A DNA stretch of 64,000 bases from Clostridium fallax (GTDB lineage Bacteria; Bacillota; Clostridia; Clostridiales; Clostridiaceae): assembly GCF_900129365.1 (NCBI RefSeq), contig NZ_FQVM01000001.1, forward strand, positions 186,001 through 250,000, in the 5' to 3' direction. Below, piece after piece: positions 34,255 through 43,417 of the stretch. Under the pieces are notes generated by a model. That model saw only the letters and a program-made list of their open reading frames with translations, searched no databases and was not told the origin of the DNA. The translations under genes and the position numbers were made by a program. Each line of letters starts with the position of its first letter. Position 1 is the first letter of the stretch.

Positions 34255-35043
34255 CTAGCTATATTTTTCAATCTCTCTTTGTATTGAATGAAGAAGGTTA
34301 TTAAATTCCCAAACTTCTCCCTCCTCAATTAACTTATTTAAAGAAATTTGATATCTTGAAGCCTCTGCTATCCTACCTAAAGATATTAAAGTTATTATAT
34401 TATTCATTATAGTTGATATTACATCTGATTTTACTTCAAATAATTTTTGAGCATCTTTTATCTCATCTTTTATTTCAAGCATCTCTCTATCTAGATTAAA
34501 AGCTGCATCTGCTGCATTTTTAAGCTTTTGCTTTATTTCCTTAGGAATTTTTTGCTTATACTTATAATTAAGAGAATGCTCTGCTGTAGCCCAAAAATTC
34601 ATAGCTAAAGTCCTTATTTGAAATTCTGCTAATATTTCCTTTTGCTCTTCCGCCATATTAACTGGATACTTAATTATTATATGATAACTTCTATAACCAC
34701 TTTCCTTAACATTATTAACATAATCTTTTTCATAAAGTATTTGCATATCTTTACGTTCTCTTAATATTTCAACAACTCTTTGTATGTCATCAACAAATTG
34801 ACACATAACCCTTATGCCTGCTATATCCTCCATTTCATATTGTAGTCTATCTATTGGTATTTCAAATTTATTAGCTTTTTCTAATATGCTAGCAACTTCT
34901 TTAACCCTTCCAGTAACAAATTCTATTGGAGAATATTCATTTTTTCGTCTATATTCTTTTCTTATACTTCTTAATTTTACCTTTAGCTCTTCAACAGCCT
35001 GTTCATAAGGCATCAGAAAAGTCTTCCATTCTTTTATTGCCAT
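34255..35043 (-). CDS. Small alarmone synthetase (RelA/SpoT domain)
   Basis: A 262-residue protein with the synthetase domain only, of YjbM/YwaC size. Motifs include IEFVTGRVKEVASILEK (G-loop-like, about 40-56), MEDIAGIRVMCQFVDDI with Asp73, KESGYRSYHIII and EFQIRTLAMNFWATAEHSLNYKY (Glu140, Gln142). No hydrolase or regulatory ACT domains are present. It would make ppGpp or pppGpp in response to expression rather than stalled ribosomes. AAAGGTGA precedes the ATG. It seems monocistronic, with a terminator following. Confidence 0.92.
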   Translation of the reverse strand: MAIKEWKTFLMPYEQAVEELKVKLRSIRKEYRRKNEYSPIEFVTGRVKEVASILEKANKFEIPIDRLQYEMEDIAGIRVMCQFVDDIQRVVEILRERKDMQILYEKDYVNNVKESGYRSYHIIIKYPVNMAEEQKEILAEFQIRTLAMNFWATAEHSLNYKYKQKIPKEIKQKLKNAADAAFNLDREMLEIKDEIKDAQKLFEVKSDVISTIMNNIITLISLGRIAEASRYQISLNKLIEEGEVWEFNNLLHSIQREIEKYS

Positions 35044-35139
35044 ACCTTATCACCTTTAATTGTTTTGTACAAAATAATTATATCAAAAAAGCAATACAAA
35101 AGGTAATATAATTTACCATTACATTTTTCTGTCATAATG

Positions 35140-35148
35140 TGCTATAAT
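35140..35148 (+). promoter_or_regulatory. Extended -10 promoter of the chemoreceptor-like gene
   Basis: TGCTATAAT (TGnTATAAT) lies 32 bases before the ATG. The -35 region is weak, as expected for an extended -10 promoter. Confidence 0.6.
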
Positions 35149-35180
35149 ATTCTAAAAATATAAATTGGAGGCAATATGTT

Positions 35181-36164
35181 ATGGGACTTTTCTTTAACAA
35201 AAATAAATATCCATCTTCTAACGAAGAAATAATTGTAGAAAAAGATGAAAATTTATCTGATATACCACCTAAAGTAAGCTCTGAAAAAATTAATAATCTA
35301 AAAGATGTAGTAGAAACTCTTTATACTGATTTTGATAACACTTCAAATAACTTTGAATATTTAAATAATACAATTTCTTCTATATCATCTACATTTGAAA
35401 ATGAAAATAATGAGTTAACTTCCGCTAATAATCTACTTAAAGATTTTAGAAATACTATGGAAGATTTAGCCTTAAACATAACTAACGTTCATATAAATAT
35501 GTTAGATACAGATAAAGTAGTAAATAATGGAATAAGCACTATAAACTCTTTAGATAAATCATTAAGTGAACTTAATGAAGCATTTAAAACTTCTTATTCT
35601 ACTGTAAACGAATTAGTTGAAAAGTTAGAATCTGTAAACCTAATCACCTCTGCTATAAGCGAAATAGCATCACAAACTAACCTTTTAGCTTTAAACGCTG
35701 CTATAGAAGCTGCAAGAGCTGGCGAAGCAGGAAAAGGATTTTCAGTTGTTGCTGGTGAAGTAAAAAAACTTGCAGAAAACTCAAAATCCGCAGTACAAAG
35801 CATAACAAATATACTTGATGAGATAAAAAAGGATATTCTAAAGGCTTCTTCTGCTATGAAAGATGGAAATACCGCTCTTACAACTCAACACTCTTCCATA
35901 ACTGATACTAAAGAAACTTTTAATGATATTAAATCCTACATAGATGCAGGAACTGATGAAATAAATAATTCTATTATTAATTTAACATCTGCATCACAAC
36001 ATAAAGATAACGTACTAAATTTTGTTGAACATGCTAAGGAATTATCTTTAGAAAAATCTTCATTAATAGACGAATTCTCTATGGACTTTAAAAATAATTA
36101 TTCTAAAATATCTTCATTTAATAATTCAGTTAAAAATTTAAAAGATTCTATTTCTGATTTATAA
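35181..36164 (+). CDS. Soluble methyl-accepting chemotaxis-type protein
   Basis: A 327-residue protein with the MCP signalling hairpin: AISEIASQTNLLALNAAIEAARAGEAGKGFSVVAGEVKKLAENS spans the tip (about 158-202). Long coiled-coil arms flank it. There is no membrane helix, signal peptide or recognised sensor domain; the N-terminal 40 residues are polar. It would bind CheW/CheA if these exist, or have a non-chemotaxis role. A GGAGGC SD stands eight bases before the ATG. No che genes are adjacent. Confidence 0.85.
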   Translation: MGLFFNKNKYPSSNEEIIVEKDENLSDIPPKVSSEKINNLKDVVETLYTDFDNTSNNFEYLNNTISSISSTFENENNELTSANNLLKDFRNTMEDLALNITNVHINMLDTDKVVNNGISTINSLDKSLSELNEAFKTSYSTVNELVEKLESVNLITSAISEIASQTNLLALNAAIEAARAGEAGKGFSVVAGEVKKLAENSKSAVQSITNILDEIKKDILKASSAMKDGNTALTTQHSSITDTKETFNDIKSYIDAGTDEINNSIINLTSASQHKDNVLNFVEHAKELSLEKSSLIDEFSMDFKNNYSKISSFNNSVKNLKDSISDL

Positions 36165-36189
36165 AATAATTTATTTTAAATGATAAATT

Positions 36190-36234
36190 AAAAGAATCCT
36201 CTTATATTAATATTAAAAAGAGGATTCTTTTAAT
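36190..36234. terminator. Bidirectional terminator
   Basis: AAAAGAATCCTCTT and AAGAGGATTCTTTT pair between the convergent chemoreceptor-like and BCCT genes. A T-run follows on the plus strand. Confidence 0.86.
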
Positions 36235-36270
36235 TTTTCAATAAAATATTTTTTATTAAAAAATCATATT

Positions 36271-37824
36271 TTAATTAGCCTTATCTTCTAAGTACTTTTC
36301 CTTTATTTTATTATTAATTTTCTTATTATTTATCTGTTTTTCATAACATATACTATTTTTTATTTCACTGTTATATAACTCTTTTCTAAAGGCTATCATT
36401 GTAAATAACATTATTACACCAAAAGGTAAAGCCATAAGTATAGATGCATTTTGTACCATAGATAAACCTCCTGCAAAAAGTAAAGCTAATGTTAATGCTG
36501 ATTGTATTATACCTAATATTATTTTTCTTGAATTTTTAGGATTATTATTTCCATTAGATGCTATCATAGCTAAAACATATGTTGCTGAATCTGCACTAGT
36601 TATAAAGAATGTAAATAATAATATTATTGCTAATATTGAAATTGCTAATCCCATTGGATAATTTTCAAATATAACAAAAAATGTGGTTTCAACTTTTTCT
36701 ATGGCTTTTTCAGCTACATTATGAGGTACATTCATTCCTATTGTTCCAAATACAGCAAACCAAATTAAACAAAATCCTGCTGGAACACATAAAACTCCAC
36801 CAATAAATTCTTTGATAGTTCTTCCTTTTGAGACTCTTGCTATAAATATAGCCACAAATGGAGCCCAAGCAATCCACCATCCCCAATAAAATAAAGTCCA
36901 TTGTTTATACCAATTTCCACTTTGAAATATATTATTATTTTCTCCAACTAAAGCTATAGCATAATGTTTTATTCCTACAAATAGATTATATACCATCTCA
37001 TTAAAAGGTCCCACAATCATAGCTGCTATTAAAAGCATTACAGCTAAAAGCATATTTAAATTAGATAAATATTTAATTCCCTTTTTTACACCTGTACAAG
37101 CTGATATTAAAAATAGGCAGGTTATTATTACTATTATTGAGGTTTGAATTAATTTATTTTCTGGTATACCAAATAAATAATTTAATCCACTATTTATCTG
37201 TAAGGTTCCCATACCTAGTGAAGTTACTATTCCTGCAATAGTTGCAAAGATAGTTAATATATCAACTGTTTTACCAATAGCTCCTGTAGCTCCCTTATCT
37301 CCTATTAAAGGTATAAGTAAGCTACTTATAAGGGCAGGTTTCTTCTTTCTAAAATGCATATAAGCTAAAGCTAAAGCTAATATTGAATAACAAGCCCATG
37401 CTGATATTCCCCAATGTAAAAATACTTTCTTAAATGCAAATACTTTAGCTCCTTCTGTCAACCCTTCCATACCTTCTGGCTTAATATAATGTGTTAATGG
37501 TTCTGCAACTCCCCAAAATACTAATCCAATTCCTATTCCAGCACTAAATAGCATAGCAAACCATGTTATGTTCGAAAATTCTGGTTTAGAATCATCATCT
37601 CCAAGTTTTATATTTCTAAACTTACTAAAAGCAAGCCATATACAAAATATAAAGAAAGATATCATCAATGCTGAATAAAACCAAGAAACATTATTAGAAA
37701 TCCACTCTAAAAAATTATTCACCATAAACTCAAAACCCTCTTTAAAAAATACAGCCCAAATAAATATAAGAAGTGATGCTATTAAACAACTTTTATAAAT
37801 AAAATTATCTTTACCTTTTTTCAA
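36271..37824 (-). CDS. BCCT-family betaine/carnitine/choline transporter
   Basis: A 517-residue transporter with 12 predicted helices. Family features include SAGIGIGLVFWGVAEPLTHY (helix 3), the GMGTLQINSGLNYLFG segment and the signature WWIAWAPFVAIFIARVSKGRTIKEF, with aromatic Trp residues that hold quaternary ammonium substrates. It likely imports glycine betaine or a related osmolyte with sodium or protons. The start is TTG at 37824, AGGAGG eight bases upstream. It diverges from a BusR-like regulator, with an array of repeats between them. Confidence 0.93.
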   Translation of the reverse strand: MKKGKDNFIYKSCLIASLLIFIWAVFFKEGFEFMVNNFLEWISNNVSWFYSALMISFFIFCIWLAFSKFRNIKLGDDDSKPEFSNITWFAMLFSAGIGIGLVFWGVAEPLTHYIKPEGMEGLTEGAKVFAFKKVFLHWGISAWACYSILALALAYMHFRKKKPALISSLLIPLIGDKGATGAIGKTVDILTIFATIAGIVTSLGMGTLQINSGLNYLFGIPENKLIQTSIIVIITCLFLISACTGVKKGIKYLSNLNMLLAVMLLIAAMIVGPFNEMVYNLFVGIKHYAIALVGENNNIFQSGNWYKQWTLFYWGWWIAWAPFVAIFIARVSKGRTIKEFIGGVLCVPAGFCLIWFAVFGTIGMNVPHNVAEKAIEKVETTFFVIFENYPMGLAISILAIILLFTFFITSADSATYVLAMIASNGNNNPKNSRKIILGIIQSALTLALLFAGGLSMVQNASILMALPFGVIMLFTMIAFRKELYNSEIKNSICYEKQINNKKINNKIKEKYLEDKAN

Positions 37825-37846
37825 AAAAATTCCTCCTTTTTAACTA

Positions 37847-37953
37847 CTTGTAATTGTTAACAAGTTGTCAGTTTGTATTTTAAAAAAATAGCAACTTTTA
37901 AACTAATATAAGTTGCTAGTTATAACAACTTAATTTTAACATACAAGTTGTCA
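37847..37953. promoter_or_regulatory. Repeat array between BCCT and BusR-like genes
   Basis: The direct repeat ACAAGTTGTCA occurs at 37860-37870 and 37943-37953. Between them lie the perfect inverted pair TAGCAACTT (37889-37897)/AAGTTGCTA (37910-37918) and another ACAACTT (37925-37931). ACTTGTAATTG (37847-37857) adds a related half-site. The dense AAGTTG/CAACTT repeats upstream of the transporter fit operators for the divergent regulator. Binding is inferred. Confidence 0.65.
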
Positions 37954-38002
37954 CTTTTCAAATTATTGGATATAAAGGGCAATTTTAAAGGCTTTAATAT
38001 GT

Positions 38003-38031
38003 TTTACATTTTATTAATACAGTGATAAAAT
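38003..38031 (+). promoter_or_regulatory. Promoter of the BusR-like gene
   Basis: TTTACA (38003-38008), 17 bases, TAAAAT (38026-38031), ending 27 bases before the ATG. It lies outside the repeat array on the regulator side. Confidence 0.65.
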
Positions 38032-38058
38032 CTTATTGTTAAAGGAGTGTTATTTAAT

Positions 38059-38685
38059 ATGCTAAAAAAATCTAAAACCCCAAATTATATAAAAATAGCT
38101 GTGGATATTGCACACAGGATTATAAATAATGAGTTTATAGAAGGTAGTAAAATCACCGGTAGAACAACCTTAGTAAGTATATATAAGGTTTCTCCAGAAA
38201 CAATAAGAAGATCAATTGCTTTACTAACAGATATGAATGTAGTTAAAGTAAATGATAAAAGCGGCATAATAATAAACAGCAGAGATTCTGCTAAAGTATT
38301 TTTAAATAAATTTAAAACTCAATCTGACTTTTCATCAATAAATAATGAAACTTATCAATTACTAGCTCAAAAAAAGATAATTGATGAAAAAATAGATAAT
38401 AATATAAAATCTATTATTCAATTTGCAACTCAACTTAGAAATGTGGGAACTATAATTCCCTTTGAAAGTGTAGTAGAAAAAAATAGTATAGCTGTTGGTA
38501 AAAGTATTGGTGAATTAAATTTTTGGCATAATACCAAAGCTACCATAGTAGGAGTTAAAAGAAATGGAGAAATATTTTTGTCTCCAGGACCATACTTTAC
38601 CCTTTTAGAAAATGATATATTAGTATATGTTGGTGAAGATGAAGTTTTTCAAAATATAATTAATTATATAAAAGCTCCTAAATAA
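38059..38685 (+). CDS. GntR-type regulator with C-terminal RCK_C (TrkA-C) domain, BusR-like
   Basis: A 208-residue regulator. Residues about 8-72 are a GntR winged helix (IAVDIAHRIINNEFIEGSKITGRTTLVSIYKVSPETIRRSIALL within it). A helical linker follows, and residues about 128-205 form an RCK_C domain with SIAVGKSIGELNFWHNTKATIVGVKRNGEIFLSPGPYFTLLENDILVYVG. This two-domain layout and size match BusR, the c-di-AMP-sensing repressor of betaine uptake in lactic acid bacteria. The frame opens at GTG 38047 in the SD; ATG 38059 is preferred. Function as a c-di-AMP sensor is inference. Confidence 0.82.
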   Translation: MLKKSKTPNYIKIAVDIAHRIINNEFIEGSKITGRTTLVSIYKVSPETIRRSIALLTDMNVVKVNDKSGIIINSRDSAKVFLNKFKTQSDFSSINNETYQLLAQKKIIDEKIDNNIKSIIQFATQLRNVGTIIPFESVVEKNSIAVGKSIGELNFWHNTKATIVGVKRNGEIFLSPGPYFTLLENDILVYVGEDEVFQNIINYIKAPK

Positions 38686-38727
38686 AACTATAAAATAAAA
38701 ATTATTATTTTATTACCATATTGCAAA

Positions 38728-38783
38728 AAAACTCCTTCTTGTTAAATATAATCCTAATTATTTTTACAAGGGAGTTTATTTTT
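38728..38783 (+). terminator. Terminator after the BusR-like gene
   Basis: AAACTCCTTCTTGT pairs with ACAAGGGAGTTT (one bulge) and is followed by ATTTTTT on the plus strand. Confidence 0.75.
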
Positions 38784-38832
38784 TCAGTTTACAAAAGTTT
38801 TTAAAAAAAACTTTATTTTAACTTCCATAGAA

Positions 38833-38870
38833 AAAAATAAGAAATATCTTTTGATATTTCTTATTTTTTC
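38833..38870 (-). terminator. Terminator after the phosphoesterase gene
   Basis: AAAATAAGAAATATC-TTTT-GATATTTCTTATTTT, close to the stop of the minus-strand phosphoesterase and with T-runs on both strands. Confidence 0.82.
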
Positions 38871-38892
38871 TTTTGCTTTTTGTAAATTAAAT

Positions 38893-39582
38893 TTAATCTA
38901 ATATTTTTAATGGATTAAAATTTAAATAATCAGAGGATGTGATTATATATTCAACATTGTTTTTAGTTCCATTTACAACCTTACTAAGTCCGTGACCATG
39001 CAAATGTCCATATATAACTTTTTTTACACCATAACTTTCAAATATTTCTGTAAAAGCTGAATCTCCAAGGGATTCATTGCTTGGTGGATAATGTATCATA
39101 CATATTATATTTTTATATCCAGCCTTTTTTGCCTCATCTAAAGATAACTTTAATCTTATTTGTTCTCTATCATAAATTTTTTTATCTTTCTCTGTGAATT
39201 TATCATTTTCAGGACAAATCCATCCCCTAGTACCGCAAATGGCCCAATCTTTATAAGAAAAAAAATTATTTTGTATAAATTTCATGTTATCATACATTTT
39301 ATTTAGTTTTGATATACTCCCCCACCAATAATCATGGTTTCCTCTTATAAGAAACTTTGTTCCTGGTAATTTATGAATCCACTCTAAATCATCTTTGCTA
39401 TCTTGAGCTTTCATTCCCCAAGAAATATCTCCACCTATAAGAACATAATCCTCTTCTTTTATTTTATTTATCCAATTTTCTTTTATCTTTGCATCATGAT
39501 TAGCCCAATTATCTCCAAAAATATCCATAGGCTTATTAGTATTTAAAGATAAATGAAGATCTGAAATAGCGTATAATGCCAT
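38893..39582 (-). CDS. Metallophosphoesterase
   Basis: A 229-residue calcineurin-like phosphoesterase. Motifs in order are AISDLHLS (Asp, His), VLIGGDISWG, FLIRGNHDYWW and later IHYPP and YGHLHGHG, the full metal-binding set. Members act as phosphodiesterases or protein or nucleotide phosphatases; the substrate is unknown. A GTG at 39594 overlaps the SD, while ATG 39582 has AAAGGTGA eight bases upstream. It follows the FlhB-like gene within 11 bases, so it is likely co-transcribed with that pair. Confidence 0.87.
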   Translation of the reverse strand: MALYAISDLHLSLNTNKPMDIFGDNWANHDAKIKENWINKIKEEDYVLIGGDISWGMKAQDSKDDLEWIHKLPGTKFLIRGNHDYWWGSISKLNKMYDNMKFIQNNFFSYKDWAICGTRGWICPENDKFTEKDKKIYDREQIRLKLSLDEAKKAGYKNIICMIHYPPSNESLGDSAFTEIFESYGVKKVIYGHLHGHGLSKVVNGTKNNVEYIITSSDYLNFNPLKILD

Positions 39583-39590
39583 ATAAAAAT

Positions 39591-39857
39591 TCACCTTTCA
39601 TCAAATAGTTTATCTACATCTGTAATGTAGGCTATTATATGTGCCACTCCTTCATATAATTCCGGTGGAATCGCATCTCCTACATCCACATTACATAGTA
39701 AATCTGCTAATTCTTTATTATACACTACTGGAACATTATTTTCCTCTGCTTTTTCAATAATTTTATCAGCTATAACTCCCATGCCTGCTGCTGTTACCGT
39801 TGGTGCATCAAAGTTTTGTTCATATTTTAAAGCTGCCGCTTTACTTCTATCTTTCAT
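39591..39857 (-). CDS. FlhB C-terminal-domain-like protein (YlqH-like)
   Basis: An 88-residue soluble protein matching only the cytosolic C-terminal domain of FlhB: KAAALKYEQNFDAPTVTAAGMGVIADKII, NNVPVVYNKELADLL and IPPELYEGVAHIIAYI. It lacks the membrane part and the NPTH self-cleavage motif, so it cannot be a complete export-gate protein. Similar orphan proteins (YlqH of B. subtilis) exist beside a FliK-like protein, the pairing seen here. AGGAGG precedes the ATG. Its function is unknown. Confidence 0.85.
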   Translation of the reverse strand: MKDRSKAAALKYEQNFDAPTVTAAGMGVIADKIIEKAEENNVPVVYNKELADLLCNVDVGDAIPPELYEGVAHIIAYITDVDKLFDER

Positions 39858-39866
39858 ATTTACCTC

Positions 39867-41921
39867 CTAAACCCTAATGTCAATAGCTGAAATACTTCCA
39901 TCATTAAAAAATTCTCTACAGTTAGTTAAAGTAGCATCTTCCATTCTTCTACTAACTATTACATTAACATTATAACCTATATCTTTTAATAGATTGCATA
40001 ATTTTTCTTTTCCTAAATCTAAAGGTTTTACCCAATATTCATCACACTTTAAATCTACATTAAAGTTTTTATCTTTTATTTTTATATATCCATCTATAGT
40101 CCCCATATTTATAGTTTTTACTGTAACTACTAACTTAACATCCTTAGAATCTATTTTTTTGCCACTTTTTCTATCATCTTTTATCATAAGTTTACATTCA
40201 TATTCTTTTTCCTTAAAATTTATAGGAACATCTAACATGTAATAATTATCACTTAAGCTATTAAAAATTTTTAAACTATTTATCATATCCTTAGATAAAT
40301 TTAAGGTGTTTAATCCATCTTTATGTGCAATATCTTCAATTATTTTTTTTATTAACTGACCCTTTTCCTTAAGCTCTTGTTCTATAATATTAGAAGATTT
40401 ACTAGTTACTCCATCCTCTAATATCTTTCCATCTCTTAAAGGCTTAATGTCTTTTAATAAATTTTTAAGTTCTTCCTCTTTTATTGAATTTACTAAGCTC
40501 TCCTTATTTCCCTCTATACCTATATTATTTTCACTTAATATACTTTGTAATTCTTTTCCTACAGAACTATCTTCTAAAATAAATTTATTTAATATACTAT
40601 TAAGCTCATTATTTTCTTTTCCATTATTTCTTATAATATTTATTATACTTTGCTTAGTGGCTTCTTTTATTGAATTTAACTCACTTTTATTTATATCTAT
40701 ATTTTTATTTGTTAAATCTTTTATTATTTCCTTAAAGTCTTTATCATTAAGTTTGCTTAATGTTGTATTACTTTCCTTTGCTTTAGTTAATATATTTTTT
40801 ACTATATCTTCTTCTGATAAATTCTTAATAGTTGAAATTAAACTATTACTTTCCTCTTTTCCTAAAGATTCCACAGTTTTATTTAAAATTATATTCTTTA
40901 ATGTATTTTTAACTCCACTATTATCATCTTTAATTAATGTTTTAAGTATGTTTAGTACATCTATCTTACTATTTTTGTTTTCATAAGCTTTTTTCAATGC
41001 ATCATTTAAATTGATATCTTTATCCCCATTAGAAAGATTTAACCCTTTATTATTTTCTTTAATTAATTTTTCTAAATCTAAATTATTAGGATTTTTATTT
41101 CCATTAGCTTTCATATCTTTATCAAAAGAAGATTCTAATTCTTTATCTATATTCTTTAAAAACTCTAAATCTTCATCATTTATAAAACTATTTATATTTT
41201 CACCCTTCAATTCACCATCTTCTAAATTTTCGCTAATCTTTTCTAAAAGATTGAATATATCCTCTCTACTTTTAGATAATTTAAGAAAACTTTTTATATT
41301 ATCACTTGTAAGATCTATATTATTTTCTAACATCATAAATAAGTCTTCATTAGATAGATTTTCTAAGGAAGAAAAGAAATTTTTTAATATATTAATTACT
41401 TTTTGTCCTTCTACAGATGCCTTTTCTATTCCTTTACTAGCTAAAAAGGAATTAATAAACTTTTCTATTTCCTCAGGATTTTCCTTTATATCAGCCTTAA
41501 ACTTCATTAAAGTTTTAGCCTTTATTACATTCTCTTTAGAAATATTCATATTATGTTTTATCATCATTTTTATTACTTCTGTATCATCATCTTTAAGTCC
41601 TTCACTTTTTAATAAAGAATCAATCATTTTATCCTCTTTATTATCTTGTGATTCACTTTCTTTTATAACTTTAAGTTTTAATTTTCCATTTTCAAATCCA
41701 TCAACCTCAAATTTAACTATTCCTTCTTGATAACTCTTTGAATCTCCTTCTATCTCTGCAGCAAACTGCCACCCATCAAGAAGTTTTACCACTGATTCTT
41801 CTCCATTTTTTCCTTTAACAATTCTGCCTGAAAATTTTTCTCCTACTTCAAAAGTTAATTTACTAGAAATCTTTTTATTATTTGAGACAACTGCATTTGA
41901 AACGTTTATAATTGATGGCAT
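39867..41921 (-). CDS. FliK-like/YlqG-like long helical protein
   Basis: A 684-residue protein with no membrane segment. The N-terminus has a small beta-rich part (LTFEVGEKFSGRIVKGKNG). The centre (about 100-540) is low-complexity, helical and rich in Lys, Asn, Leu and Glu. The C-terminus (about 560-684) resembles a hook-length-control C domain, with YMLDVPINFKEKEYECKLMI, INMGTIDGYIKI and LKDIGYNVNVIVSRR. It sits nine bases before the FlhB-C-like gene. In flagella FliK and FlhB interact to switch export, but C. perfringens is non-flagellate; a repurposed or relic pair is plausible. GGAGGGA precedes the ATG. Confidence 0.65.
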   Translation of the reverse strand: MPSIINVSNAVVSNNKKISSKLTFEVGEKFSGRIVKGKNGEESVVKLLDGWQFAAEIEGDSKSYQEGIVKFEVDGFENGKLKLKVIKESESQDNKEDKMIDSLLKSEGLKDDDTEVIKMMIKHNMNISKENVIKAKTLMKFKADIKENPEEIEKFINSFLASKGIEKASVEGQKVINILKNFFSSLENLSNEDLFMMLENNIDLTSDNIKSFLKLSKSREDIFNLLEKISENLEDGELKGENINSFINDEDLEFLKNIDKELESSFDKDMKANGNKNPNNLDLEKLIKENNKGLNLSNGDKDINLNDALKKAYENKNSKIDVLNILKTLIKDDNSGVKNTLKNIILNKTVESLGKEESNSLISTIKNLSEEDIVKNILTKAKESNTTLSKLNDKDFKEIIKDLTNKNIDINKSELNSIKEATKQSIINIIRNNGKENNELNSILNKFILEDSSVGKELQSILSENNIGIEGNKESLVNSIKEEELKNLLKDIKPLRDGKILEDGVTSKSSNIIEQELKEKGQLIKKIIEDIAHKDGLNTLNLSKDMINSLKIFNSLSDNYYMLDVPINFKEKEYECKLMIKDDRKSGKKIDSKDVKLVVTVKTINMGTIDGYIKIKDKNFNVDLKCDEYWVKPLDLGKEKLCNLLKDIGYNVNVIVSRRMEDATLTNCREFFNDGSISAIDIRV

Positions 41922-42000
41922 TTGCTTCCCTCCAAATCTTAAAATTTATATTAAACCTTTTACTTATCTTTATTATCGAAGTTTTTTATTTTTTATTCAG

Positions 42001-42052
42001 AAAAAAATAACTTGCATAAATTAAGGAAAATCCATTAATATTATGCAAGTTA
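42001..42052 (-). terminator. Terminator of tyrS
   Basis: AACTTGCATAA and TTATGCAAGTT pair, followed on the minus strand by ATTTTTTT, between tyrS and the FliK-like gene. Confidence 0.85.
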
Positions 42053-42106
42053 ATATTACATACTCTATAAAAATAATCTAAAAGTTTTTAATTAATATAT
42101 TATTGA

Positions 42107-43327
42107 TTACTGAACAACTATTTTATTATAATTTTTCTTTCCTCTTTTAACCAAAGCACTACCATCTTCAATGTCACTTTCTTCTAAAGTCTTTTTAAAA
42201 TCAGTAACCTTTTCTCCATTTAATGATAATCCACCCTGTTGAATTAATCTCTTAGCCTCTGCTTTTGATGGCATAATTTTAGTTTCTACTATTATATCTA
42301 TTAAATTATTTCCTAACATATCTTTTGAGATAGTTACAGTAGGTACATTAGTCATATCATTACCACCTGCAAAAAGAGCCTCTGCAGCTTTTTGAGCTTT
42401 TTCAGCTTCTTCTTCACCATGAACAAGCTTAGTTACCTCAAAGGCAAGAACCTTCTTAGCTTCATTTATTGCGGCTCCTTCTAAAGCTCCAAGTCTTCTT
42501 ACTTCATCCATTGGAAGGAATGTTAATAGAGCTAAACATTTTTGAACATCTGCATCATTAACATTTCTCCAGTATTGGTAGAATTCATATGGTGTAGTTT
42601 TTTCAGGATTTAACCATAATGCACCATTTACTGTCTTACCCATTTTTTGTCCCTCACTATTTGTAAGTAAAGTACAAGTCATGGCATAAGCTTCTCCTTG
42701 AGTTTTTCTTCTTATAAGCTCAACACCTGCAATCATATTTGACCATTGGTCATCTCCACCTAATTCCATTTTACAATTATATTTTTGATTTAATAAGTAA
42801 AAATCATATGCTTGCATTAACATATAGTTAAACTCAAGGAAAGATAATCCTTTTTCTAATCTTTGCTTAAAACATTCAGCTGTAAGCATTCTATTTACTG
42901 AAAAATGAGTTCCTACTTCTCTTAAAAATTCTACGTAGTTTTGATTTAAAAGCCAATCTCCGTTATTTACAAGTATAGCTTTATCATCAGAAAAATCTAT
43001 AAATTTTTCCATTTGTTTTTTTATTGATGCAACATTATGCTCGATTTGCTCTTTAGTTAACATCTTTCTCATATCAGTTTTACCGCTTGGATCTCCTATC
43101 ATAGCAGTACCCCCACCAAGTAAAGCTATTGGTCTATGTCCTGCTCTTTGCATATGAGCCATAAACATCATAGCTATAAAGTGTCCTACGTGTAAACTAT
43201 CTGCAGTTGGATCAAAACCTATATAAAAAGTTACTTTTTCCTTTTCTAATAATTCCCTTGTTTCATTTTCATGAGTAAATTGTTTTATATACCCACGTTC
43301 AATTAATTCGTCTAATACATTTGCCAT
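42107..43327 (-). CDS. tyrS: Tyrosyl-tRNA synthetase
   Basis: Charges tRNA-Tyr. The 406-residue class Ic enzyme shows YIGFDPTADSLHVGHF (HIGH equivalent about 46-50), the tyrosine-binding MQAYDFYLLNQKY and GGDDQWSNM blocks, a KMGKT variant of KMSKS and a C-terminal S4 domain (SKAEAKRLIQQGGLSLNGEKV). AGGAGG precedes the ATG. A tyrosine T-box controls it. Confidence 0.98.
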   Translation of the reverse strand: MANVLDELIERGYIKQFTHENETRELLEKEKVTFYIGFDPTADSLHVGHFIAMMFMAHMQRAGHRPIALLGGGTAMIGDPSGKTDMRKMLTKEQIEHNVASIKKQMEKFIDFSDDKAILVNNGDWLLNQNYVEFLREVGTHFSVNRMLTAECFKQRLEKGLSFLEFNYMLMQAYDFYLLNQKYNCKMELGGDDQWSNMIAGVELIRRKTQGEAYAMTCTLLTNSEGQKMGKTVNGALWLNPEKTTPYEFYQYWRNVNDADVQKCLALLTFLPMDEVRRLGALEGAAINEAKKVLAFEVTKLVHGEEEAEKAQKAAEALFAGGNDMTNVPTVTISKDMLGNNLIDIIVETKIMPSKAEAKRLIQQGGLSLNGEKVTDFKKTLEESDIEDGSALVKRGKKNYNKIVVQ

Positions 43328-43417
43328 ACCTTTTTCCTCCTATACAAAAATTCAAATTTTTATATTTAGATTTTAATTTTTATAATTTTATTTTTAAGAT
43401 AATTTATTTAAATATAT

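Noticed and set aside
40447..41730. Two long plus-strand ORFs opposite the FliK-like gene
   Set aside because: They are Ser/Leu/Phe/Ile-rich shadows of a low-complexity Lys/Asn/Glu-rich gene on the minus strand and have no SD or recognisable domain.
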